Shown: positions 17,121 to 26,752, counted from the stretch's first letter. The stretch is 64,000 nucleotides of DNA from Ornithinibacillus bavariensis (GCF_050433565.1 NZ_JBNPWZ010000001.1:620001-684000), one strand, 5' to 3'. The notes: generated from the sequence alone by a model not told the origin. Numbers and translations: made by a program.

Positions 17121-17696
17121 ATGACAGTACTAAATACTATAAAAGAACGGCGTAGTATTCATACTTTTGAAGAAAAAGAGGTAGATATCGAGCTATTAAG
17201 AGAGATTTTCACATATGGTTCCTATGCACCTACCCACTATATGAAAGAACCATGGCAGATGAAGCTATATCAAAGAGATGGTAAAGATATGCTAATCCAC
17301 GCAATAATCAGAAGCTATCAGCGAATTGGGATGATTCGTAATAACAATGATCCGAAAACAATCAAAATGATAGATTCCATGAAGAGTTTTCTTCACAGTA
17401 TTCCCCACCATGCAGTAATATATTTTGAAAAAGAAGAGGATCCTGTCCGATATGAAGAAGAATATGCTGCTGTCTGTGCATTTATACAAAATTCTCAGCT
17501 CGCAGCTTGGGAGTTTGGGGTGGGAATGCTTTGGACGATTACTCCTTATATGCATGACCCAGGATTTTATTCGGATATTGAACTAGATGCAAACAAAACG
17601 AAAATTGCTGCGGTACTTCAGATTGGTTATCCAAAGAAGGTTCCAAGGGATAAAGGAAGAACATCCATAACAGATAAAATGCAGATTATAGAATAA
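17121..17696 (+). CDS. Nitroreductase-family FMN oxidoreductase
   Basis: The product has 191 residues from ATG 17121 behind GGGGATGGGGAC; an upstream in-frame ATG at 17100 has no ribosome site. The start TVLNTIKERRSIHTFEEKEV gives the FMN-phosphate-binding RRS, and SYAPTHYMKEPW is the second FMN-contact motif. The C-terminal IAAVLQIGYPKK is the usual final strand. It is likely a cytosolic NAD(P)H-dependent reductase of nitro or quinone compounds; the substrate is unknown. Confidence 0.85.
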   Translation: MTVLNTIKERRSIHTFEEKEVDIELLREIFTYGSYAPTHYMKEPWQMKLYQRDGKDMLIHAIIRSYQRIGMIRNNNDPKTIKMIDSMKSFLHSIPHHAVIYFEKEEDPVRYEEEYAAVCAFIQNSQLAAWEFGVGMLWTITPYMHDPGFYSDIELDANKTKIAAVLQIGYPKKVPRDKGRTSITDKMQIIE

Positions 17697-17710
17697 TTAT
17701 TCACAAAGTG

Positions 17711-17742
17711 AGAAGAGCAGGGAAATATTCTCTGCTCTTCTA
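17711..17742. terminator. Convergent terminator
   Basis: AGAAGAGCAG...CTGCTCTTCT forms a 10-bp stem between the nitroreductase (+) and ptsI (-) and could serve both. Confidence 0.7.
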
Positions 17743-17751
17743 TTAGCTTAC

Positions 17752-19464
17752 TTATTCTGTTTTTTCTTTTACAAATGCAACAACCTCTTCAGCAGTGGAC
17801 ATAGAAAGTAATTTATCCTTATAAGAAGCCATTTCTTTCTTCGAGATATTCTTTAGCTGTGTTCGAGCTGGAAGAATGGATGTAGCACTCATACTAAATT
17901 CATCAAGTCCTAAGCCAAGTAAGATTGGAATAGCAATTGGATCTCCTGCCATTTCTCCACACATACCAGCCCATTTTCCTTCACTATGTGCAGCCTCAAT
18001 GACATTATTTACTAGGTTTAGGATCGCTGGATGATATGGTTGATATAAGTATGATACTTGTTCATTCATACGGTCAGCAGCCATTGTATATTGAATAAGG
18101 TCATTTGTTCCGACACTGAAGAAATCAACCTCTTTCGCAAATTGTTTCGCGATAACAGCTGTGGATGGGATTTCTACCATAATTCCAACTTCAATATCAT
18201 CCGATACGGAATGTCCTTCTTGCTTTAGGTTTTCTTTTTCTTCTAATAAAATCGCTTTTGCTTTACGGAATTCCTCAAGTGTAGCAATCATTGGAAACAT
18301 TATCTTTAGGTTACCATAAACACTAGCACGAAGAAGCGCTCGTAGCTGTGGACGGAAAACATGTTCATTTTCTAGGCAGAATCGGATAGCACGGTAGCCT
18401 AGGAATGGATTCATCTCCTTAGGTAAATCAAGGTATGGTAGCTCTTTATCTCCACCAACGTCCAGTGTACGAACAACTACAGGCTTGTCTCCCATTTGCT
18501 CTAAAACAGATTTATATGCTTCAAATTGCTCATCTTCAGACGGTAATTCACTTTTACCCATGTATAGGAATTCTGTACGATATAGACCAACACCTTCACC
18601 ACCGTTGTTTAGAACACCTGTAACATCATTTGGAGTGCCGATATTACCGACAAGTTCAATCTGTTCACCATCAGCAGTAAATGTAGGCTCGTCCTTTAAT
18701 TGAGCCCAAAGAGCTTGTTGTTTTGCAAAGTTTTCTTGTTTTGCTTTGTATTCGTTTAGTTCTTCCTCTGTTGGATTAATCACAACGTTTCCATCAATTC
18801 CATCAATAATAACGATTTCATCTTGAGAAACGGATTTTGTTACTTCCTTTGTACCAACTACTGCTGGAATTTCTAATGAACGTGCCATAATAGCTGAATG
18901 GGAAGTACGTCCACCGATGTCTGTCGCAAATCCTTTAACAAATTGCCGATTAAGCTGTGCAGTATCAGAAGGAGTTAAATCATTTGCAATGACTATTACC
19001 TCTTCATCGATTAAAGCAGGGTTAGGGAAAGAAACGCCAAGTAAATGTGCCATTACTCGTTTTGTTACATCGCGAATATCAGCTGCACGCTCGCGCATAT
19101 ATTCATTATCCATGCTTTCAAACATACCGATAAACATATTAGCAACATCTTCAAGTGCAGCTTCGGCCATTGTTTTATCGTTATTAATTTTGTCCTTAAT
19201 TGGATTGATAAGCTCTGGGTCACTTAGAACAAGTAGGTGCGCAGAGAAAATCTCTGCATGCTCTTCACCAAGTTCTTTTAGTGTATGTGCTTTTATTTTT
19301 TCGAGCTCTTGTTTGGAAACCTCAAGTGCCTGTTCTAGACGCTGTATTTCGTTATCAGGATTATCTATTTCTTTTACAGTATAGGATAAATCTGGTGTAA
19401 CCAGCTGGTAGGCTTTTGCAATAGCAATTCCAGATGAGGCTGCAATTCCTTGGATGTTCGTCAT
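17752..19464 (-). CDS. ptsI: PTS enzyme I (phosphoenolpyruvate-protein phosphotransferase)
   Basis: The product has 570 residues, full length. The N-terminal HPr-binding/phosphohistidine domain carries GGRTSHSAIMAR with the active His189. The C-terminal PEP-binding barrel has VGLYRTEFLYM, GYRAIRFCL and the catalytic GMCGEMAGDP near residue 500. It starts sugar uptake by passing phosphate from PEP to HPr. In most Bacillaceae ptsI is directly behind ptsH, often overlapping. Here no ptsH precedes it, so HPr must be encoded elsewhere. Confidence 0.97.
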   Translation of the reverse strand: MTNIQGIAASSGIAIAKAYQLVTPDLSYTVKEIDNPDNEIQRLEQALEVSKQELEKIKAHTLKELGEEHAEIFSAHLLVLSDPELINPIKDKINNDKTMAEAALEDVANMFIGMFESMDNEYMRERAADIRDVTKRVMAHLLGVSFPNPALIDEEVIVIANDLTPSDTAQLNRQFVKGFATDIGGRTSHSAIMARSLEIPAVVGTKEVTKSVSQDEIVIIDGIDGNVVINPTEEELNEYKAKQENFAKQQALWAQLKDEPTFTADGEQIELVGNIGTPNDVTGVLNNGGEGVGLYRTEFLYMGKSELPSEDEQFEAYKSVLEQMGDKPVVVRTLDVGGDKELPYLDLPKEMNPFLGYRAIRFCLENEHVFRPQLRALLRASVYGNLKIMFPMIATLEEFRKAKAILLEEKENLKQEGHSVSDDIEVGIMVEIPSTAVIAKQFAKEVDFFSVGTNDLIQYTMAADRMNEQVSYLYQPYHPAILNLVNNVIEAAHSEGKWAGMCGEMAGDPIAIPILLGLGLDEFSMSATSILPARTQLKNISKKEMASYKDKLLSMSTAEEVVAFVKEKTE

Positions 19465-19592
19465 GACTTTTTACTTCCTTTCATTACAAATCTATACGTT
19501 ATCTACTATATGTTACCTGTATAAAGGTATGGATTCAAGCAATACATCATCTTGCAACAAAAAGTTCATTTTGAAACCGCTTTACTGGAAAA

Positions 19593-20510
19593 TTATGTTG
19601 CAATTTGCTTGATTATCCAGTTTAGAATATCTTCATAGATTTCTTCTTTGTTAATTTCATTTAAAACCTCATGACGTGCTCCCTCTATCAGAGACACAGT
19701 GATATGCTCTATACCTAATGACTTGTACATGGATGCCGTTTTCCAAACACCTTTTCCATAGTTCCCTACTGGATCTTGATCCCCACTGATGATGAACATC
19801 GGTAAGTCCTTCCGTATTTGATTGTTCCGCTCTGGAGAATGAATCCATAAAAGCCCGGTCATGAGATCGAAGAAAAAGCGTGCTGTTGGGATGTACCCAC
19901 ACAAGCTATCCTCTAAATAAGCCTGTACGACAGCATCATCTCTTGTTAACCAATCAAATGGTGTTTTTTGGTTTTTAATTTTCCGATTAAAGGTCCCAAA
20001 TGCTAATTTATTCATGAATGGTGATTTCTTTTTTGGAGATAGTCGGGATGCTAGTAGCTTTCCAAAAGTAGCTGTTGCCTTTGGATAATAACCAGTGCCA
20101 GATAGGATGACCCCTGCTATATCACTGGCATATGTTTGGATGTAGTTTCTAGATAAAAAGGATCCCATACTATGACCAAGAAGGAAAATAGGTTTGTCCG
20201 GATACGCTTTTTTTATCAGTTGGGTGATTTGATGTAGATCATTGGTCGTTTTTTCAAATCCATCCGCTTCTGAAAAGTAGCCCATTAGCTCTTGCTTTTG
20301 CCCTGTTTTTCCGTGTCCTCTATGGTCATTTCCATATACGTATATCCCATTTCGTACTAAAAATTGTACAAAGTCATGATATCGTTGAATGTGCTCTGTC
20401 ATACCGTGAGCAATTTGGACAATGGCCTTAGGCTCCTTACTTTCTTCAAACCATTTTTCAACATATATTTCTGTTTCATCTACTGACTTCATCCAAAAGG
20501 TAGCTTTCAC
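19593..20510 (-). CDS. Alpha/beta hydrolase (monoglyceride lipase/lysophospholipase-like)
   Basis: The product has about 305 residues from GTG 20510, which follows AGAGGTGATT; an upstream ATG at 20546 is also possible. The oxyanion motif QIAHGMTEHIQRY, the strand motif YGNDHRGHGKT, the nucleophile elbow LLGHSMGSFL (Ser), Asp in ISGDQDPVG and His in EGARHEVLNE complete the triad of the serine aminopeptidase S33/monoacylglycerol-lipase group. No signal peptide is seen, so it is cytosolic or membrane-associated. Its substrate is unknown. It is upstream of ptsI on the same strand but separated by 128 nt. Confidence 0.85.
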   Translation of the reverse strand: MKATFWMKSVDETEIYVEKWFEESKEPKAIVQIAHGMTEHIQRYHDFVQFLVRNGIYVYGNDHRGHGKTGQKQELMGYFSEADGFEKTTNDLHQITQLIKKAYPDKPIFLLGHSMGSFLSRNYIQTYASDIAGVILSGTGYYPKATATFGKLLASRLSPKKKSPFMNKLAFGTFNRKIKNQKTPFDWLTRDDAVVQAYLEDSLCGYIPTARFFFDLMTGLLWIHSPERNNQIRKDLPMFIISGDQDPVGNYGKGVWKTASMYKSLGIEHITVSLIEGARHEVLNEINKEEIYEDILNWIIKQIAT

Positions 20511-20598
20511 ATGAATCACCTCTATTATTTCTATTTCCTCCATCATAATAGATAGCGCGTATAAATTCTATTTGTCTGGTCCTTTTTCGAAAAATAGC

Positions 20599-20628
20599 TT
20601 GATAAATTATTCAAAATTATGCTAAAGT
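20599..20628 (+). promoter_or_regulatory. Probable sigma-A promoter of secG
   Basis: TTGATA (20599-20604), an 18-nt spacer and TAAAGT (20623-20628), 45 nt before the secG start. Confidence 0.5.
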
Positions 20629-20672
20629 AGGAATAGTTACTGTCCGATATGTTCAGGAGGTGTCATGGGAAC

Positions 20673-20906
20673 ATGGCTAGTTTTGTAAATTTTCTACTAG
20701 TGCTTGATGCAATTATTATGATTGTTTTAGTTCTATTACAAAGTGGTAAAAGTGAGGGCCTATCTGGAGCAATCTCTGGTGGTGCAGAACAATTATTTGG
20801 AAAGCAAAAGGCTAGAGGAATAGACTTAGTATTACACAGAATGACAATTATTACGGGAGTATTATTCTTTATTCTAGCTTTTATAAGTGCATATGTTTTA
20901 CAATAG
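20673..20906 (+). CDS. secG: Preprotein translocase subunit SecG
   Basis: The product has 77 residues from ATG 20673, close to the B. subtilis length. AGGAGG is 12 nt upstream, a little far. Two membrane helices (about 3-21 and 55-76) flank the conserved loop LLQSGKSEGLSGAISGGAEQ. It assists SecYE in protein export. Gene order secG-carboxylesterase-rnr-(ZIP)-smpB-ssrA follows the standard Bacillus arrangement, with the ZIP gene inserted. Confidence 0.93.
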   Translation: MASFVNFLLVLDAIIMIVLVLLQSGKSEGLSGAISGGAEQLFGKQKARGIDLVLHRMTIITGVLFFILAFISAYVLQ

Positions 20907-20914
20907 TTTAAAGT

Positions 20915-20947
20915 AACTCTTATCACAACTAGTGATAAGGGTTTTTT
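20915..20947 (+). terminator. Terminator after secG
   Basis: CTTATCAC-AACTA-GTGATAAG is followed by GGTTTTTTA. Confidence 0.85.
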
Positions 20948-21122
20948 ATTGGTTGATAGAAAGAAAAAAATCGTAAGACCGTTTCTTCCTATTAAGGCAA
21001 GGGGTGGACCTTGTTTTCATTTATTTTTAAATAAACCCGAAACATGCCTAGAAGTGCTTTCTCATGTGTAGATTAATGAATAAAGGGTACAGTATATAGT
21101 ATAAATAAGGAGATTTAGTGAA

Positions 21123-21869
21123 ATGAAAGTTATTCAACCAAAGCCATTTACATTTGAACGAGGCCCAAGAGCCGTTTTATTATTGCATGGGTTTACAGGT
21201 CATACGGCAGATGTACGTATGCTAGGCCGTTTCTTAGAACGAAATGGCTATACCTCACATGCACCAATTTATCGCGGACATGGACTGCCACCAGAGGAAT
21301 TAATTCAAACAAGACCAGAGCAGTGGTGGGAGGATGTCCAAAAGGCTTTCCAGCATTTGAAGGATTTGGGCTATAATGAGATAGCTGTTGCAGGCCTGTC
21401 ATTAGGTGGTGTATTCAGTCTGAAGTTAGCATATACGGAAAACGTAAAAGCTGTAATTCCTATGTGTGCGCCAATGTACTTCAACAATGAAAGTCAGCTA
21501 ACCGCTGGATTCCAGGCATTTTCTAAGGAGTATAAGCAATTAGAGGGTAAGGATGAAAACACCATTGAAAAAGAAGTCTCATACTTAATGGAAAATTCTA
21601 GCCCGATGTTTCATGAATTAGGAAAAACGATTACCAGTGTTAAAAATCATGTGGATATGATTTATACACCTACAATGGTCGTTCAGGCAAGATTAGATAA
21701 AATGATTGATACGAAAAGTGCTACATATATTTATGAGAATGTAGAAGCAGATCGAAAGGAAATTAAGTGGTACGAGGAATCAGGTCATGTTATTACAATC
21801 GATAAAGAAAAAGAACAGTTACATGATGATATTCTTCAGTTTTTAGAATCACTAGATTGGGAAAACTAA
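21123..21869 (+). CDS. est: Carboxylesterase (YvaK/Est30 type)
   Basis: The product has 248 residues. It has the alpha/beta-hydrolase core with LLLHGFTGHTADVR (oxyanion loop), nucleophile Ser93 in AGLSLGGVFS, acid Asp in QARLDKMID and His in EESGHVITID. Size, motifs and the position between secG and rnr match B. subtilis YvaK and Geobacillus Est30, monomeric cytosolic esterases of short-chain esters. It lies 40 nt before rnr and is probably cotranscribed. Confidence 0.92.
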   Translation: MKVIQPKPFTFERGPRAVLLLHGFTGHTADVRMLGRFLERNGYTSHAPIYRGHGLPPEELIQTRPEQWWEDVQKAFQHLKDLGYNEIAVAGLSLGGVFSLKLAYTENVKAVIPMCAPMYFNNESQLTAGFQAFSKEYKQLEGKDENTIEKEVSYLMENSSPMFHELGKTITSVKNHVDMIYTPTMVVQARLDKMIDTKSATYIYENVEADRKEIKWYEESGHVITIDKEKEQLHDDILQFLESLDWEN

Positions 21870-21909
21870 CAATAATAGTAAGGTTAGTGAAGAGAAAGAG
21901 GGTGTTTTT

Positions 21910-24183
21910 GTGAGTGAAATAATGCTAGATCGTTTACGAGACTTTTTTAATACATATGATTCCAAACCACTGGCAGTTGATGAATTAGAAGAAATATTAG
22001 AAATAACTGATGCAGTTGAGTTCAAGGAATTAGTGAAAGCCTTAAATGAGTTAGAACATAATGGAGAGCTTGTTCGTACGAGAAAGAATCGTTTTGGATT
22101 GCCGGAAAAAATGAATTTAATCCGCGGTAAAATCCAAATGCATGCTAAGGGATTTGCCTTTTTAATCCCAGATGATGAGAATGAAACAGATGTATATATT
22201 CATCATTCTGATTTGGCTTCTGCCATGAACAATGACCGTGTTTTAGTGCGAATTGAAAAACGTGATATTACTGGAAGTCGACCAGAGGGTACGGTCATTC
22301 GTATCTTAGAACGTGCTATCACAGAGGTAGTGGGAACATTCGAGGATAACAGAGCTTTTGGATTTGTTATTGCAGATGATAAGCGGATTCCCAATGATAT
22401 TTTTATTCCAAAGGGAAAAATGAATGGTGCAGTCGACGGACATAAGGTTATCGCAAGGATTACGAAATATCCAGAGAACCGCATGAGTGCGGAAGGAGAA
22501 ATTATTCAAATTCTTGGTCATAAAAATGACCCTGGAATTGATATTATTTCGATTATATATAAGCACGGAATTAAGATGGATTTCTCAGCGGAGGTTTTAG
22601 AGCAGGCATTAAATACTCCTGATGAAATAGATCCATCAGAGCTTAATAATCGCCGAGATTTGCGTGATGAAGTGATTGTAACTATTGACGGGGCAGATGC
22701 AAAGGATTTAGACGATGCAGTAAGTGTCAAGAAGCTTGATAATGGAAACTATAAGCTAGGCGTTTATATTGCTGATGTTAGTTATTATGTCACAGAAGGT
22801 TCACCGATAGATAAGGAAGCCTTTGAACGTGGGACAAGTGTCTATTTAGTTGACCGTGTCATTCCGATGATTCCACATCGTTTATCGAACGGAATATGTT
22901 CCTTAAATCCTCAGGTTGATAGGCTTACTCTTGGCTGTGAGATGGAAATTGATCCAGCAGGAAAAGTAGTTAAGCATGAGATTTTTCAAAGTGTGATTAG
23001 AACGACAGAGCGAATGACCTATCGTGATGTCAATAGTATCCTTGTAGATAAGGATGAGGAGCTTCGTGAGAAATATAAACTACTTGTTCCGATGTTTGAA
23101 CAAATGGAAAAACTTGCGTCCATTCTACGTGCAAAGCGCATGGGGCGTGGTGCTATTGACTTCGACTTTAAAGAAGCACAGGTACTGGTAGATAAAGGTG
23201 GTATAGCAACAGATGTCGTTATTCGTGAACGGTCGGTTGCCGAACGATTAATTGAGGAATTCATGCTAGCAGCTAATGAAACAATTGCTGAGCATTTTCA
23301 CTGGATGGAAGTTCCGTTTATTCATCGTATCCATGAGGACCCCGATCAAAGTAAGCTACAGCATTTCTTTGAGTTTCTAGGTGGTCTTGGCTACAAGGTA
23401 AAAGGAACCGCGAATGAAATCCATCCGCAAAGTCTGCAAAAGGTATTAGAGGATGCAGAAGGAAAGCCAGAGGAAATGATTATATCCAAGCTAATGCTCC
23501 GTTCCATGAAGCAAGCGAAATATGATCCGCAGAGTGTCGGACATTTTGGCTTAGCAACGGAATTTTATACCCATTTTACGTCACCAATTCGGCGTTATCC
23601 AGACTTAATTGTCCATCGATTAATTCGGACCTATCTCATTGATAAGAGCTTGGATAGTAAGACAATTGGTACATGGAAGGAGAAGCTTCCTGAGATTGCA
23701 AGACATTCATCCGAACAAGAACGGAAAGCTGTTGATGCAGAAAGAGATACAGATGATTTGAAAAAAGCAGAATATATGCAGGAGAAAATTGGAGAAGAAT
23801 TTCCTGCTGTTATAAGTTCTGTGACAAGCTTTGGGCTTTTTGTTGAATTAGAAAACACGATTGAAGGACTTGTGCATGTCAGTTATTTAACCGATGATTA
23901 CTATCATTTTGATGAGCGACATTATGCGATGATTGGCGAACGTACAGGAAAGGTTTATCGGATAGGACAAGAGGTTAAGGTTCGTTGTACAGGTGTTAAT
24001 ATGGATGAGTATGCCATTGATTTCGAAATAGTTGGTGGCGGAAAGAAGCGGAATCTCGATGCTGCTGAGCGAGGGAAAGCTGGAAAGAAATCAGGACCAC
24101 TAAACGGTAAAAGCAAAGGGAACGGAAAAGCAGTAAAAGGCTCACAAAAATCAAAGAAGCCGAAGACACGTAAACGAAAATAG
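21910..24183 (+). CDS. rnr: Ribonuclease R
   Basis: The product has 757 residues from GTG 21910. The order is an N-terminal HTH/cold-shock region (1-220), the RNB catalytic domain (about 250-580) with the Asp cluster in GADAKDLDDAVSV and ADVSYYVTEGSPID, an S1 domain (about 625-700, PAVISSVTSFGLFVELENTI) and a Lys/Arg-rich C-tail. It is a processive 3'-5' exoribonuclease acting on structured RNA and on transcripts tagged by the tmRNA system, whose genes smpB and ssrA lie just downstream. Confidence 0.96.
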   Translation: MSEIMLDRLRDFFNTYDSKPLAVDELEEILEITDAVEFKELVKALNELEHNGELVRTRKNRFGLPEKMNLIRGKIQMHAKGFAFLIPDDENETDVYIHHSDLASAMNNDRVLVRIEKRDITGSRPEGTVIRILERAITEVVGTFEDNRAFGFVIADDKRIPNDIFIPKGKMNGAVDGHKVIARITKYPENRMSAEGEIIQILGHKNDPGIDIISIIYKHGIKMDFSAEVLEQALNTPDEIDPSELNNRRDLRDEVIVTIDGADAKDLDDAVSVKKLDNGNYKLGVYIADVSYYVTEGSPIDKEAFERGTSVYLVDRVIPMIPHRLSNGICSLNPQVDRLTLGCEMEIDPAGKVVKHEIFQSVIRTTERMTYRDVNSILVDKDEELREKYKLLVPMFEQMEKLASILRAKRMGRGAIDFDFKEAQVLVDKGGIATDVVIRERSVAERLIEEFMLAANETIAEHFHWMEVPFIHRIHEDPDQSKLQHFFEFLGGLGYKVKGTANEIHPQSLQKVLEDAEGKPEEMIISKLMLRSMKQAKYDPQSVGHFGLATEFYTHFTSPIRRYPDLIVHRLIRTYLIDKSLDSKTIGTWKEKLPEIARHSSEQERKAVDAERDTDDLKKAEYMQEKIGEEFPAVISSVTSFGLFVELENTIEGLVHVSYLTDDYYHFDERHYAMIGERTGKVYRIGQEVKVRCTGVNMDEYAIDFEIVGGGKKRNLDAAERGKAGKKSGPLNGKSKGNGKAVKGSQKSKKPKTRKRK

Positions 24184-24207
24184 TTACATTACATGAAAAA
24201 ACTGTAT

Positions 24208-24246
24208 AGACTAATTCTGTCGAGTAAGCAGAATTAGTCTTTTTTT
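24208..24246 (+). terminator. Terminator after rnr
   Basis: A perfect 12-bp stem AGACTAATTCTG/CAGAATTAGTCT is followed by seven T. Confidence 0.92.
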
Positions 24247-24357
24247 ATTAAATAAATTTTTATTGCACTTTTTAGCTACTCCGAATAATATAATCTTATA
24301 AATGTTTCCCTTAGTCAAAAAAGATAAGTTAGTACAACATTAAGAGGAGAAGAATAC

Positions 24358-25164
24358 ATGTCATACGATGTATTGCTTGCATTTCTATTCACATTATTTG
24401 CAGGTTTGGCAACAGGTATTGGTAGTTTGTTAGCATTTTTCACGAAAACAACGAATACGAAATTTTTATCCTTTGCACTTGGATTTTCAGCAGGTGTGAT
24501 GATTTATGTCTCAATGGTAGATATCTTTTTTAAAGCCCAGGATTCCTTGGTACAAGAATTAGGAAAAGATGGTGGTAGGTGGCTAACCGTTAGCTCTTTT
24601 TTTGCTGGGATGCTTTTGATTGCTTTGATCGATCGCTTTGTCCCAAAAGGCTCGAATCCTCATGAAATCAAAAAAGTAGAGGATATGAAAGCCAATGGTG
24701 CGATAACTAACAATCCTGAATTATTAAAAATGGGAGTATTCACCGCTTTAGCAATTGGGATTCATAACTTTCCAGAAGGTATAGCAACCTTTGTTTCAGC
24801 TATTCAAGATCCGGCACTAGGACTTGCAATTGCTGTTGCAATCGCGATTCATAATATACCAGAAGGAATAGCTGTTTCCGTACCAATCTATTTTGCAACA
24901 GGTGATAAGAAAAAAGCCTTTAAATTTTCATTCTTGTCAGGACTTGCAGAGCCTATTGGGGCATTAGTTGCATTTCTAATTCTAATGCCATATTTGTCGG
25001 ACATCATGTTTGGCGTTATCTTCGCTGCTGTTGCTGGTATTATGGTATTTATCTCACTAGATGAGTTATTACCTGCTGCAAAGAAGTTTGATGAAGCCCA
25101 TGTGTCCATCTATGGGGTAATAAGTGGAATGGCATTAATGGCTTTAAGTCTATTATTGTTATAA
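24358..25164 (+). CDS. ZIP-family metal transporter (ZupT/GufA-like)
   Basis: The product has 268 residues in about eight membrane helices. Two copies of the metal-binding helix signature are visible: IGIHNFPEGIATFVS (helix IV) and IAIHNIPEGIAVSVPIYF (helix V). A charged cytoplasmic loop (KGSNPHEIKKVEDMKA) follows helix III. It probably imports Zn2+ or other divalent cations. It has its own leader after the rnr terminator and sits between rnr and smpB. RBS AGAGGAG precedes ATG 24358. Confidence 0.9.
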   Translation: MSYDVLLAFLFTLFAGLATGIGSLLAFFTKTTNTKFLSFALGFSAGVMIYVSMVDIFFKAQDSLVQELGKDGGRWLTVSSFFAGMLLIALIDRFVPKGSNPHEIKKVEDMKANGAITNNPELLKMGVFTALAIGIHNFPEGIATFVSAIQDPALGLAIAVAIAIHNIPEGIAVSVPIYFATGDKKKAFKFSFLSGLAEPIGALVAFLILMPYLSDIMFGVIFAAVAGIMVFISLDELLPAAKKFDEAHVSIYGVISGMALMALSLLLL

Positions 25165-25264
25165 TAGATAGAGGTGGAATATCATCGTGATGTTCCACCT
25201 TTTTATTGGAATACAGAGGATTATTTGGTAAAATGAATCCACGGAAGTTTTAGGAGGGCTAAAG

Positions 25265-25732
25265 ATGCCTAAAGGTGAAGGTAAAGTAATTGCACAAAAT
25301 AAAAAAGCATCCCATGATTATTTTATTGAAGATACATATGAAGCTGGAATCGTATTGCAAGGTACAGAAATTAAATCCATTCGTGCAGGACGTGTAAATT
25401 TAAAGGATTCCCATGCTAGAATAGATAAACGTGGGGAAGTTCAGTTAATCAACCTGCATATTTCGGAGTATGAACAAGGGAATCGCTTCAATCATGATCC
25501 GACACGAACAAGAAAATTATTACTACATCGCAAGCAAATTGATAAATTAATCGGTCTAACCCAACAGGAGGGCTATGCCCTTGTCCCTTTAAAAATTTAT
25601 ATCAAAAATGGTTTTGCTAAGGTATTGCTTGGTTTAGGTAAAGGGAAAAAGAAATACGATAAACGTGAGGATTTAAAGAAAAAACAAATGAAGCGAGATA
25701 TTGATAGAGCCATCAAGGATTATAATCGTTAA
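25265..25732 (+). CDS. smpB: SsrA-binding protein SmpB
   Basis: The product has 155 residues. The core opens VIAQNKKASHDYFIEDTYEA and carries GIVLQGTEIKSIRAGRVNLKD, with a C-terminal Lys-rich helix KGKKKYDKREDLKKKQMKRD. It binds tmRNA and delivers it to stalled ribosomes. ssrA starts 220 nt downstream. RBS TAGGAGGG precedes ATG 25265. A hairpin (ACCATCAGCT/AGCTGATGGT, about 25738-25773) follows the gene. Confidence 0.96.
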   Translation: MPKGEGKVIAQNKKASHDYFIEDTYEAGIVLQGTEIKSIRAGRVNLKDSHARIDKRGEVQLINLHISEYEQGNRFNHDPTRTRKLLLHRKQIDKLIGLTQQEGYALVPLKIYIKNGFAKVLLGLGKGKKKYDKREDLKKKQMKRDIDRAIKDYNR

Positions 25733-25737
25733 TAGGT

Positions 25738-25775
25738 AACCATCAGCTAGTGTATAAACGTAGCTGATGGTTTGA
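25738..25775 (+). terminator. Terminator after smpB
   Basis: ACCATCAGCTA...TAGCTGATGGT has a 17-nt loop and a short T-rich tail TTTGATTATTTG. Confidence 0.7.
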
Positions 25776-25952
25776 TTATTTGTGAAGGAAACTGGAAAAC
25801 GATTGTGAGGTTGGGAAAACATCCCACGCTATACGTCTTGAAAATGTCGTTTCATATGATATAATAAGTATGTCGCTGATACGTCAGTGATATGAAACTT
25901 AATAATAATAATAATTAAGCTCGATTATTTATCCCGAGCGTTTTCCTTTTAT

Positions 25953-26315
25953 GGGGGCGTTACGGATTCGACAGGGGTAGGTCGAGCTCAGGTTGCGCGT
26001 CGAGGTTACGACTCGTAAAACGTTAATCGCCTAAATATAACTGGCAAAACTAACAATAACTTAGCTTTAGCTGCGTAAGCAGTCTTTAGCTGATCCTTCC
26101 TGCTCTCGCCCGTGGAGCAGATTGAAGGGTCTCAACTAGAGCGGGCTTTTACGGTGTCCACCGTCTGAGGATGGCCGTAGAAATTAATCAGACTAGCTAC
26201 TTGGAAGCCTGTTGGTAGGCTGAAAAGCTAGCGAATGATAATATGCCAACTACACGTGTAGACGCCTGAGTGCCGATACCTTTGGACGTGGGTTCGACTC
26301 CCACCGTCTCCACCA
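25953..26315 (+). ncRNA. ssrA: tmRNA
   Basis: The RNA is 363 nt. The 5' end GGGGGCGTTACGGATTCGAC pairs with the 3' acceptor CGTCTCC, followed by ACCA. The T arm GGGTTCGACTCCC is intact. The resume codon and tag read GKTNNNLALAA then TAA (26043-26078); with the alanine from tmRNA the tag is AGKTNNNLALAA. It tags proteins on stalled ribosomes for proteolysis together with SmpB. Confidence 0.95.
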
Positions 26316-26341
26316 ATACATATGTTGGTGGTTTTTTTGTT
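26310..26341 (+). terminator. Terminator of ssrA
   Basis: CCACCAA-TACATATG-TTGGTGG is followed by seven T. The stem overlaps the tmRNA CCA end. Confidence 0.85.
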
Positions 26342-26687
26342 TTTGTGACTTTAAGCATAAGTTATCAAAATGGAAAGCTTATGCTTAATTTTATTTATTG
26401 GGAAATCTTTTACTTGAATTCCGTTATACTTATAAATGCAAGAAAGATAAAATACAGAAAGACCTAGTGCTGGACATAGTATTTCCATTGAATGATAAAA
26501 AGAGTAGCAGTAAATGAGAGACTGTTTACTAACTCATGTTTTCTCGATAAACAAATAATAGTAGTCTTTAGAATCCAAAAGTGAGAATATATTTGACTTT
26601 TTCAAGTACACGAATAAGAAAATTAGTGTAAACTAAATTTACCGAATAGTCAAAACCCTGCAAGAGGGTATAGTTTTTGAAGAAATG

Positions 26688-26716
26688 TACTTAAACTAAC
26701 GGATCAGATTAATGCA
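26688..26716 (+). repeat. Dispersed repeat, 5'-element copy 1
   Basis: TACTTAAACTAACGGATCAG followed by ATTAATGC, 37 nt before the GNAT start at 26753. It belongs to the family with consensus TACTTYAACTAACGGRKCAG and then an imperfect reverse complement of its left arm. Confidence 0.6.
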
Positions 26717-26752
26717 AGAATAGGGCAAAAAGGTATTTGGAGGATAGAAAAC

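Noticed and set aside
18435..19384. Long plus-strand ORFs opposite ptsI
   Set aside because: They are antisense shadows of a fully conserved gene.
22203..23858. Minus-strand ORFs opposite rnr
   Set aside because: They are shadows of the conserved RNase R reading frame.
26270..26467. ORF starting in the tmRNA
   Set aside because: It overlaps the tmRNA 3' end and its terminator, so it is non-coding.
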